Assembly: GCF_003234655.2 (NCBI RefSeq) | Contig: NZ_CP126271.1 | Span: 2,728,001-2,792,000, forward strand | From: Curtobacterium sp. MCLR17_007 | GTDB taxonomy: Bacteria > Actinomycetota > Actinomycetes > Actinomycetales > Microbacteriaceae | DNA: 64,000 bases | Reading direction: 5' to 3' | Shown: positions 34,802 to 43,726 of the stretch, one piece after another | How the letters are laid out: every line of letters begins with the position of its first letter | How positions within the stretch are numbered: the first letter of the stretch is position 1 | The notes under the pieces: generated by a model | Databases searched by the model: none | Seen by the model: the letters and a program-made list of their open reading frames with translations, nothing else | What the model was told of the DNA's origin: nothing | Program-made: the position numbers and the translations under genes

Positions 34802-35215
34802 ATGACCATCGATCTGGAATCCCTCGGCCAGGCCGTCAAACGCGCGCAGTACCGGAACCACCGCACGATGGACGCTGCGTTGCAGGACGTCGGCGTGACC
34901 CTGGTGCAGTGGGACGCGCTCCGGGCGGTCGACCGCATGCCGGGCGCGTCCGGCCACGACCTGGCGGTGGCGACGTTCCAGAGCGACCAGGCGTTCGGCA
35001 CCCTGGCGAAGCGGCTGACGGACCGCGGGCTCATCGTGCGGGCCGCCGGTCAGGGCCGACGCATCGAGCACACGCTCACGCCCGCCGGCCGGACGGCGCT
35101 GACCGAGGGGCATCGGGTGGCCGCAGCGGTGCTCGAGGACCTGTTCGCCCCGCTCGACGAACCCCGGCGAGCCGTCCTGGCCGAGACCCTGCGATTGCTC
35201 GTCACCGACGGGTGA
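34802..35215 (+). CDS. MarR family transcriptional regulator
   Basis: 137 residues. Winged helix: VTLVQWDALRAVDRMPGASGHDLAVATFQSDQAFGTLAKRLTDRGLIVRAAGQGRRIEHTLTPAGRTAL, where the recognition helix is QSDQAFGTLAKRL and the wing GQGRRIEHTLT. Dimerisation helices at both ends. Divergent from the alpha/beta hydrolase gene; probably represses it in the absence of a ligand. Followed after 12 nt by a family palindrome of the second sub-type. Confidence 0.9.
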   Translation: MTIDLESLGQAVKRAQYRNHRTMDAALQDVGVTLVQWDALRAVDRMPGASGHDLAVATFQSDQAFGTLAKRLTDRGLIVRAAGQGRRIEHTLTPAGRTALTEGHRVAAAVLEDLFAPLDEPRRAVLAETLRLLVTDG

Positions 35216-35227
35216 CACCGCTGGTCA

Positions 35228-35275
35228 GACGGACGGGAGGCCCGTGGCGGCGTCGCCACGGGCCTCCCGTCCGTC
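35228..35275. terminator. family palindrome copy 4 (sub-type 2)
   Basis: GACGGACGGGAGGCCCGTGG... arm (35228-35249) pairs with 35254-35275 around a 4-nt loop GCGT. Core GGAGGCCCGTGGCG differs from sub-type 1 (GGAGGCCCGGTGCCAG). Between converging MarR and sufU genes. Confidence 0.8.
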
Positions 35276-35285
35276 CGGGGTCGCG

Positions 35286-37189
<1,904 letters not shown>

Positions 37190-37402
37190 CTACTGGTTGC
37201 CGATGTGCTTGTCGGCCGAGTCGCGGGCGTTGTCGATCTTGTCGTCGAACTTGCCGCCCGTGGCCTTCTTCACGGCGTCAGCGACGCCGTCGAGCACCTT
37301 GTCGCTGATGTCCTCGGCCTTCTCGCCCTTGAGCGCGTCCTGGACCTTGCCGTCCTTCAGGAACTCCTGCGCCTTCTTCGTGATGTCGTCGAACCCCGCC
37401 AT
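37190..37402 (-). CDS. Rv0909-type small 'antitoxin' family protein
   Basis: 70 residues: GFDDITKKAQEFLKDGKVQDALKGEKAEDISDKVLDGVADAVKKATGGKFDDKIDNARDSADKHIGNQ in outline, a highly charged amphipathic helical protein. It matches the small family labelled 'antitoxin' after Mycobacterium Rv0909. No toxin gene is adjacent, and in this genus such proteins may be stress or helical DNA-associated proteins rather than antitoxins. ATG at 37402; GAGAGG upstream. Confidence 0.7.
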   Translation of the reverse strand: MAGFDDITKKAQEFLKDGKVQDALKGEKAEDISDKVLDGVADAVKKATGGKFDDKIDNARDSADKHIGNQ

Positions 37403-37565
37403 GTCCGTGCCTCTCGTTCCGACGCGGGACCCGCTGCCCCGGCGTGTGCAGCCGATGGTAGGCCCGTCGCGCCGATTCCGTGACGATCGCTCGGTGGCGG
37501 GGTCGTGAGCATGCAGGCGGCCGAGCGGACGGACGTGCGAGTGCGGGCGTGCGAGGGCGTGCTCG

Positions 37566-38849
37566 TCAGGCCATCTGGGCACTGCGGCGACGCGCGAGCA
37601 CGAACCCGACGGCGACCGACCCCGTGATCGCCAGCAGCGCCGGGATGAGGATGTCGGTCCCCTGCTCGGTGAACTCCACGACGAGCACGAGCGCGGTGAA
37701 CGGCGCCCGCATCGTGGTCGCGAGGAACGCGGCCGCCCCGATGAACGCGAACGACGCCAGGCTCGACCCGTCCGCCGGCCACAGCAGCAGCCACGCGCCG
37801 CCGAGGAACCCGCCGAAGGCCGAGCCGATGGCGATCGACGGCGTCAGGGTGCCGCCGACCGCGCCGGCGCCGATCGTGGCCGATGTCGTGATCGTGCGGA
37901 TCAGCCCGAGCACGAGCAGGAACAGGATCGGCGCCATGCCGGTCATCGGGTCGCCGTCGAGGTCGGTGTTCATCGCCAGGACGCCGAGCGCGCGACCGTT
38001 GCCGAGGATCTCCGGGAACGGCACCGCGATGAGCCCGACCATCGCGAACACCACGGGCAGGACCACGAGCAGTCGCCACCCCTTCGGCGCGAGCCCCTGC
38101 AGCCGGTTCGTCAGCTTCACGAACCCGACCCCCGCGAAGCCGAGCACCGGGCCGACGACCGCGGCCCAGACGAGCAGCGACGGCGACATGTGCATCGCGG
38201 GCACGTGGTAGAGCACTTCGTCCGGGATCGCCAGGCGCGCGACGACGGCGGCGATGGCACTCGTGGCGAAGGCGGGCAGCGCGGTCGCCAGCGTGAGCTC
38301 CCCGAGCAGCACCTCGACCGCGAACAGCGCACCGCCGAGTGGCACGTCGTAGACCGCGGCCAGACCGGCCGCGGCGCCGCACGCGACCAGGATCTTCGTC
38401 TCGCGCTCGGTCAGTCCGGCGCGGCGCGTGACGACCTGCGCCAACCACGCGCCGACCTCGCGCGGCGCGACCTCTTTGCCGATGGAGGCGCCGAGCCCGA
38501 CCGCCAGGATCTGCACGCCGGCGTTGGCCAGGGTCACCAGCGCGGGCATCCGTGTGCCGCCCACCGCCGCGGTGACCGCCACGGTCGGACGACCCCAGCG
38601 TCGCAGTGCCCACCAGGCGAACCCGGTCAGCACGCCGGCAGCGGCGAGTGCCAGGAAGCGGTTCAGGCCGGACGGGGCGTCGGCGGCTTCGTGGTGTCCG
38701 CCGAACGGGAACCCGAAGGCGACGAACTGGATGAGCTGCAGTGCGAGCCACACCGAGACGCCGGCGACGCCACCCGCGATGCCGACCAGGGCGGTGACGA
38801 CGGCCAGCTTGACGGCCCAGATCGGTGTCGCGTGTGCAGCGTGCGGCAT
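37566..38849 (-). CDS. ClC family chloride channel/transporter
   Basis: 427 residues with about 11-12 membrane segments. The conserved GKEVAPREVGAWLAQVV takes the place of the usual GREGP filter-gate motif, with its Glu still present; the nearby SKxVAL-like region is TRMPALVTLANAGVQILAVGLGASI. A later GVGFVKLTNRLQGL and GAVGGTLTPSIAIGSAFGG match the GxFxP half of the filter (GGTLTPSIAIG). Likely a proton-coupled or passive anion transporter. Divergent from the ROK gene, with 56 nt between starts. Confidence 0.88.
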   Translation of the reverse strand: MPHAAHATPIWAVKLAVVTALVGIAGGVAGVSVWLALQLIQFVAFGFPFGGHHEAADAPSGLNRFLALAAAGVLTGFAWWALRRWGRPTVAVTAAVGGTRMPALVTLANAGVQILAVGLGASIGKEVAPREVGAWLAQVVTRRAGLTERETKILVACGAAAGLAAVYDVPLGGALFAVEVLLGELTLATALPAFATSAIAAVVARLAIPDEVLYHVPAMHMSPSLLVWAAVVGPVLGFAGVGFVKLTNRLQGLAPKGWRLLVVLPVVFAMVGLIAVPFPEILGNGRALGVLAMNTDLDGDPMTGMAPILFLLVLGLIRTITTSATIGAGAVGGTLTPSIAIGSAFGGFLGGAWLLLWPADGSSLASFAFIGAAAFLATTMRAPFTALVLVVEFTEQGTDILIPALLAITGSVAVGFVLARRRSAQMA

Positions 38850-38905
38850 GTCAGGAACCCTATCGGCAGCACGGCACGGGCCCGGTCGCGCCCTAGGCTG
38901 ACGAC

Positions 38906-40075
38906 GTGCCCGACATCCCCGAAGCTGGACGCCCGCGCGCCTGGGACCCCTTGGTCGGCAGCGCGCAGTCGGTCGTCCTCGAGGTGCTCCGCGCCGGGCC
39001 CCGCCCCCGTACCGAGCTCGCCGCCCGCCTCGGGCTGTCCGGACCGAGCCTGTCGCGCATCACGAAGCCCCTGCTCGGGTCTGGGATCCTGGTCGAACGG
39101 CAGGGCGTGCAGGGCACCGGGACCGGTCGGCCGTCGATCCCGCTCGACATCGACGCCGACGCGCACCACTTCGTCGGGGTGAAGCTCACTGGCGACGGAC
39201 TGTTCGCGGTGTCGACCGACCGGCGCGGCCGGGTCCTCACCGAGCGCGAGGACCCCCTGCCGGACCCGACCGTCCCGGCCGTCGTCGCCCGCGTCGCGGC
39301 GGTCGTCGCCGGGCTCGTCGAAGACGACGACCGGATCCGCGGGTGCTGCGTTGCCGTGGGCGGTGCCACCGAGGGGCGCAGCGTCATCCGCCGCGCGCCG
39401 TTCCTGGGCTGGCAGGACGTCCCGCTCGCCGCCCTGCTCACCGACGCGACCGGGCTCCCCGTGAGCGTGGAGAACGACGTCCGGGCGCTGACCCACGCCG
39501 AGCACTGGTTCGGCGAGGGTCGCGACCGTCGCTCGTTCGCCCTGCTCACCATCGGCGCCGGGATCGGACTGGGTCTCGTCGTCGGGGACTCGGTCGTCGA
39601 CGGCGCGCACTCGACCGCGGGCAGCATCGGCCACCAGCGGCTCGGTGGCTCGGTCGGCGCGTCCGACGTGGAGTGCGAGTTCGGGCACCGCGGATGCGCC
39701 CGGGCAGTCCTGAGCGCCCGGGCGATCGCGCTCACCGGCAGCCGTGCCCTCGGTCGGACGGTCACCGCCGCAGCACTGCTCGACGCCGCGCGGGACGGCG
39801 ACCCGGCTGCTCGCGACGTCGTCGACACCGCCGCCGAGGCGCTCGGCCTGCTCGTCGCAGACGTCGTCAACGTGGTGGACCCCGAGGTGGTCCTGCTCTC
39901 CGGCGAGCTCGTCGCGGTCGCCGAAGTCGGCCGCGCGGCGCTCGACCGCTCCGTCGATGCGGCACGCCACTGGTCGACCCCCACCCCGACCCTGGTCGCG
40001 CAGCCGTTCCGGTTCAACGAGTGGGCCCGTGGCGCAGCCGCGGTCGCCATCCAGATGCACGCCCTGGGCGCCTGA
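38906..40075 (+). CDS. ROK family transcriptional regulator/sugar kinase-like
   Basis: 389 residues. N-terminal winged helix: SVVLEVLRAGPRPRTELAARLGLSGPSLSRITKPLLGSGILVERQG, so a regulator. ROK sugar-binding half: CCVAVGGATEGRSV, VENDVRALTHAEHWFGEGRDRRSFALLTIGAGIGLGLVVG, STAGSIGHQRL. The ROK zinc motif CxCGxxGC is altered to CEFGHRGC, losing one ligand cysteine. GTG start at 38906. Sits convergent to the sugar ABC genes and 5 kb from the alpha-galactosidase, so it is the likely local repressor. Confidence 0.88.
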   Translation: MPDIPEAGRPRAWDPLVGSAQSVVLEVLRAGPRPRTELAARLGLSGPSLSRITKPLLGSGILVERQGVQGTGTGRPSIPLDIDADAHHFVGVKLTGDGLFAVSTDRRGRVLTEREDPLPDPTVPAVVARVAAVVAGLVEDDDRIRGCCVAVGGATEGRSVIRRAPFLGWQDVPLAALLTDATGLPVSVENDVRALTHAEHWFGEGRDRRSFALLTIGAGIGLGLVVGDSVVDGAHSTAGSIGHQRLGGSVGASDVECEFGHRGCARAVLSARAIALTGSRALGRTVTAAALLDAARDGDPAARDVVDTAAEALGLLVADVVNVVDPEVVLLSGELVAVAEVGRAALDRSVDAARHWSTPTPTLVAQPFRFNEWARGAAAVAIQMHALGA

Positions 40076-40077
40076 CG

Positions 40078-40202
40078 CCGCGCACCGTGCGCGGTTGCGT
40101 CGGCGCAGCCCGCCTCCGGTGCGAGGTTGACCGCGCCGTGCGACCTTGTTGCCTCGCACCACCCGGTCAACGCCGCACCACCCCGCAACCGCGCACCGTG
40201 CG
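40078..40202. repeat. 122-nt triple-nested fold-back element
   Basis: Outer arms 40081-40099 and 40184-40202 match as inverted repeats at 18 of 19 positions (CGCACNGTGCGCGGTTGCG). Middle arms 40118-40133 and 40164-40179 match at 14 of 16 (GGTGCG-N2-GTTGACCG). Inner arms GTGCGA (40138-40143) and TCGCAC (40154-40159) close it. The left outer arm is itself palindromic (40078-40094). It fills the gap between convergent ROK and solute-binding genes. Confidence 0.75.
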
Positions 40203-40210
40203 TACCCCGC

Positions 40211-41584
40211 CTAGGTGAGCCGCAGCAGCGTGTTCACCTGCTCGTTGACGGCGGTGAGCGTCGAGATCGGCTTGCCGTTCGCGTAGATGTCGTCGAAGGC
40301 GGGCTGGACCAGCGCCTGCACGTCGGCCGGGTTCCGCGTGACCGGGAACAGGAACGTGGTGTCGTCCTCGACCTGCTCCGTGAACGCGGACACGTCGAAC
40401 CCGCGCTTGCGGAACGCGGCGACCGCCGCTTCCGTGCCCGAGCGACGTGCCGGGAACACGATCCCCGCCCGTCCGACGATCTCCTGTGCGGCCGCACTGC
40501 CCAGGTAGGCGACCCACTTCGCCGCGGCCTCGGGGTGCTTCGCCTGCTTCGTGATGGAGTCACCCAGGCCGTTGAACATCGACGCACGGTGCCCGACCGG
40601 TCCGGACGGCGTCGGCGCGATTCCCACCGTGATGCCCGGCAGGTTGGCGTACGTGCCGATCATCCACGAGCCGTTGAACGACAGCGCGACCTTCTTCGCG
40701 CCGAGCTGCACGTCCGGCCCGGTCGTCGTCGAGAACACGCCGTACTTCGGCATGTAGCCCTTCTCGGCGAGCCCGAAGTACCACGAGATCGTCTTCTGGA
40801 ACCCGGCGTCGTCGTAGCGGAACCGGTTCCCCCACGGGTTGCTGTTCGTGTAGTACCAGTCCGTGGACCCGGTGAACGGCGACCACTGCGTCTGCCCGAA
40901 CCCGTCGCCACCGCTGCCGTTCGCGCTCATCCCGTAGACCGCGACGTCGGACTTGTCGAACCCGGACTCGTCACCGCGACGCCCCTTGGAGTCGATCGTC
41001 AGGTGGGCGACGGCCTGCTCGAACGTCCCGCCGTCGTCGGGGTTCCAGGAGAGTCCCGCCAGGTCCTCCGCGGAGTAGCCGGCCTTCGCGATGACCTTCT
41101 CGTCGTAGAACATCGCGATCGTGTCCCAGTCCTTCGGCGACCCGTAGCGGTGTCCGTCCTTGCCCTTCCAGAGCTGCGCGAGCCCGGACTGGTAGTCGTC
41201 GTCGCGGATGGACGACGTCGCATCGAGCTCGTCGAGCTTGTACAGCACGTCGAGGTCGGCGAACTGCGGGAACTTCGACAGGTGGTCGGTGAACACGTCC
41301 GGCGCGGTCCCGGCGATGAACCCGGCGGTGAGCTTCGTCCAGTAGTCGGCCCATCCGAGCTGGGTGATCTTGATCCGGATGTCCGGGTTCTCCTGCTCGA
41401 AGGCCTTCGCGACGGCCTGGTAGGCGGGGAGCTGGTTGGCGTCCCAGAGCCAGTACGACACGGTGCCGGTCGCGCCGCTGTTCGGGTTCGTGGTCCCGGG
41501 CGACGAGCACGCGGCGAGTGCACCGAGGGCCAGGGCAGAGGCACCGCCGGCGAACAGCGAGCGGCGGGTGATGGAGTTCGTCAT
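40211..41584 (-). CDS. ABC transporter sugar-binding lipoprotein
   Basis: 457 residues. Tat-style RR motif (ITRRSLFAGG) and lipobox ALGALAACSS, so exported and lipid-anchored on the membrane. Family 1 solute-binding wording: VSYWLWDANQLPAYQAVAKAFEQENPDIRIKITQLGWADYWTKLTAGFIAGTAPDVFTDH, KWVAYLGSAAAQEI. Probably binds alpha-galactosides, given the adjacent GH36 gene. ATG at 41584; downstream in operon of two permeases (12-nt gap). Confidence 0.92.
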   Translation of the reverse strand: MTNSITRRSLFAGGASALALGALAACSSPGTTNPNSGATGTVSYWLWDANQLPAYQAVAKAFEQENPDIRIKITQLGWADYWTKLTAGFIAGTAPDVFTDHLSKFPQFADLDVLYKLDELDATSSIRDDDYQSGLAQLWKGKDGHRYGSPKDWDTIAMFYDEKVIAKAGYSAEDLAGLSWNPDDGGTFEQAVAHLTIDSKGRRGDESGFDKSDVAVYGMSANGSGGDGFGQTQWSPFTGSTDWYYTNSNPWGNRFRYDDAGFQKTISWYFGLAEKGYMPKYGVFSTTTGPDVQLGAKKVALSFNGSWMIGTYANLPGITVGIAPTPSGPVGHRASMFNGLGDSITKQAKHPEAAAKWVAYLGSAAAQEIVGRAGIVFPARRSGTEAAVAAFRKRGFDVSAFTEQVEDDTTFLFPVTRNPADVQALVQPAFDDIYANGKPISTLTAVNEQVNTLLRLT

Positions 41585-41596
41585 GAGGAGGGTTCC

Positions 41597-42547
41597 CTAC
41601 TTGATGCCGGAGAAGCCGATGGAGTTGACGATCCGCTTGGCGAAGACGCCGAACAGCACGATCATCGGGAGCGCTGCCACCAGGGTGGCTGCCATGAGTC
41701 CTGCCCAGTCGGTCCCCGACTGCGGGGACTGCGACTTGAAGACGCCGAGCGCGACGGTCAGCACGCGCGAGCTGTCGGTGTACGACACCATGAGCGGCCA
41801 GAAGTAGTCGTTCCACGCGGTGATGTAGGTCAGGACGGCGAGCGTCGCGATCGGCGCGGACGCCATCGGCAGGATCAGCCGGAAGAACACCCGCACCTTG
41901 CCGGCGCCGTCGATCAGCGCGGCTTCCTCGACCTCCTTCGAGATGCCGAGGAAGAACTGCCGCAGGAAGAAGACCGCGAACGGCGTCATGAGCATCGAGG
42001 GCAGCGAGATCCCGAGCAGCGTGTCGACCAGCCCGAGCGACTTGATGAGCGTGAAGTTCGGCAGCAGCGTGAAGATCGTCGGGACCATGAGCCCCGCCAG
42101 GAACACGCCGAAGACCTTGTCGCGTCCCGGCCAGCGCAGCCGGGCGAAGGCGTAGGCCGCGGCGGCGGAGAGGAAGACCTGGCCGACGGTGATCATCGTC
42201 GCCGTGAGCACCGAGTTGAGCAGGTACTGCCAGAAGTTGATGGCCGCGCCGGAGCCACCCTGGGCGAGCGCCTCCTTGGTGGACTGCAGGCCGAACACCC
42301 GCTCGAACCCGCCCAGGCTGAAGCCGGTGGGCAGCAGCGACGTCGGGTCGGCGGAGATCGCACCGTTCGACGACAGGGCCGTCCGGAGGATCCAGTAGAA
42401 CGGGAACAGGGTCACGACGATCACGGCGATCATCGCGATCCAGGCCACGACGCGTCCGACGGACGGCTTCGGGCGGGGGGCTCTGGCACCACGGGTGGTG
42501 ACGGCGCGGGTGGTGGGTTCGACCACCGGGGGCAGGGTGCTGGTCAT
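41597..42547 (-). CDS. carbohydrate ABC transporter permease (MalG type)
   Basis: 316 residues, six membrane helices. EAA loop EEAALIDGAGKVRVFFRLILPMASAPIATLA marks the ATPase contact. N-terminal 30 residues are polar (PPVVEPTTRAVTTRGARAPRPKPSVG) and extra relative to MalG. ATG at 42547. Middle gene of the three-gene importer operon; second permease upstream, binding protein downstream. The ATPase is not encoded here. Confidence 0.92.
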   Translation of the reverse strand: MTSTLPPVVEPTTRAVTTRGARAPRPKPSVGRVVAWIAMIAVIVVTLFPFYWILRTALSSNGAISADPTSLLPTGFSLGGFERVFGLQSTKEALAQGGSGAAINFWQYLLNSVLTATMITVGQVFLSAAAAYAFARLRWPGRDKVFGVFLAGLMVPTIFTLLPNFTLIKSLGLVDTLLGISLPSMLMTPFAVFFLRQFFLGISKEVEEAALIDGAGKVRVFFRLILPMASAPIATLAVLTYITAWNDYFWPLMVSYTDSSRVLTVALGVFKSQSPQSGTDWAGLMAATLVAALPMIVLFGVFAKRIVNSIGFSGIK

Positions 42548-42599
42548 CGTCGACTCGCTTCCGGTCAGTGCTGCGTCAGGGGGGCGGCGGGCGGCCGCG

Positions 42600-43568
42600 T
42601 CAGTCCAGGTCGCTCTCGCCGGAGCGCGAGAGTCGGTACTGGATGACGGTGATGATGCTGAGGACGACGAGCAGTGCCACCGAGACGGCGGACGCGTACC
42701 CGAACTGGAACCGTCCGAAGGCCAGGTTGTAGATGTAGTTCTGCACGACGTTCGTGGCGTTCGCCGGACCGCCCTGCGTGGTGATGGCGACGGTGTCGAA
42801 CACCTGGAACGACCCGATGACCGTGATGATGAGCACGAGCGACAGGATCGGGCGGAGCAGCGGCACCGTGATGCCCCAGAACATCTTCCACTCGCTGGCA
42901 CCGTCGATGCGGCCGGCCTCGTACACCTGCTCCGGCAACGCCTGCAGCCCCGCGAAGATCAGCAGCGCTGTGTAGCCGACGTTCCGCCACACGTTGATGA
43001 ACGCGATCGTGGGGATGCCCCAGACGTCGCTCTGCAGGAAGGGGATGCGCCCGACGCCGATCGCGTTGAGGACCTCGTTGCCGATGCCGAGCTGCGTGTC
43101 GAGGATCCAGAGCCAGATGAGCGCCGCGACGACGTTCGACACCAGGTACGGCGCGAGGACGATGCCCCGGACGAAGGTCGACTTGGTCAGGCGGTGCATC
43201 ATCACCGCGATGAACAGCGCGAGCACCGTCTGGAAGCCGATGTTCAGCAGCACGTACTCGACCGTCACCGCCATCGAGTGCCAGAAGATCGAGTCCTGCA
43301 GCAGTCGCTGGTAGTTCTGCAGGCCGGTGAACACGGGCGGGGTGAGCAGGTTGTACGTCGTGAAGCTGAGGTAGATGCCGCGCAGGGTCGGCCAGAGCAG
43401 GAACGCGGCGAACCCGATCGAGGCCGGGGCGATGAAGACCAGCGCCAGCCAGAGGTCGTTGCGACGTCGGCGCTTCGGGCTCGCGGCCCTGGCCGTGGTC
43501 CCGGCGACGGTCCGGCTGCGCCGGGCACTCGTCGTCAGGGGTGACGACACGGGTGTTTCGGTGGCCAT
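42600..43568 (-). CDS. carbohydrate ABC transporter permease (MalF type)
   Basis: 322 residues, six membrane helices beginning with WLALVFIAPASIGFAAFLLWPTLRGIYLSF. EAA loop YEAGRIDGASEWKMFWGITVPLLRPILSLV. Heteromeric partner of the permease at 41597. First gene of the importer operon; ATG at 43568 with AAGGAG 8 nt upstream. Its promoter region (43623-43660) holds TTGACA at 43646-43651 (minus strand) and an ACAA-N5-TTGT dyad. Confidence 0.92.
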   Translation of the reverse strand: MATETPVSSPLTTSARRSRTVAGTTARAASPKRRRRNDLWLALVFIAPASIGFAAFLLWPTLRGIYLSFTTYNLLTPPVFTGLQNYQRLLQDSIFWHSMAVTVEYVLLNIGFQTVLALFIAVMMHRLTKSTFVRGIVLAPYLVSNVVAALIWLWILDTQLGIGNEVLNAIGVGRIPFLQSDVWGIPTIAFINVWRNVGYTALLIFAGLQALPEQVYEAGRIDGASEWKMFWGITVPLLRPILSLVLIITVIGSFQVFDTVAITTQGGPANATNVVQNYIYNLAFGRFQFGYASAVSVALLVVLSIITVIQYRLSRSGESDLD

Positions 43569-43622
43569 CGTGACTCCTTCGTCAACGCGGTTTCCGTCGG
43601 GCGTCAGCGCCGGACGGCTTTA

Positions 43623-43651
43623 GTGTCGCCGCAAAACAAACCGCTTGTCAA
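43623..43651 (-). promoter_or_regulatory. candidate promoter/operator of sugar importer operon
   Basis: On the minus strand a consensus -35 TTGACA (43651-43646) is followed within 17-19 nt by CGACACTAAAG, a weak -10. Overlapping it is the dyad ACAAGCGGTTTGT, and a second CAACGCGGTTT lies in opposite orientation near the start codon. LacI/ROK-type operator plausible. Confidence 0.4.
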
Positions 43652-43668
43652 GACATCCCGGCCATCAG

Positions 43669-43712
43669 ATGACGGGAGGCCCGTGGCGGCGTCGCCACGG
43701 GCCTCCCGTCAT
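43669..43712. terminator. family palindrome copy 5 (sub-type 2)
   Basis: ATGACGGGAGGCCCGTGGCG (43669-43688) pairs with 43693-43712 around GCGT. It lies 15 nt beyond the alpha-galactosidase stop and upstream of the importer promoter, so the two are separate transcription units. Same core as copy 4. Confidence 0.8.
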
Positions 43713-43726
43713 GTCGACGGTCGCGT

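Noticed and set aside
40127..42646. Plus-strand frame of about 840 codons opposite the sugar ABC genes
   Set aside because: Antisense shadow of the binding protein and permease genes; Arg/Gly/Val-rich and no domain.
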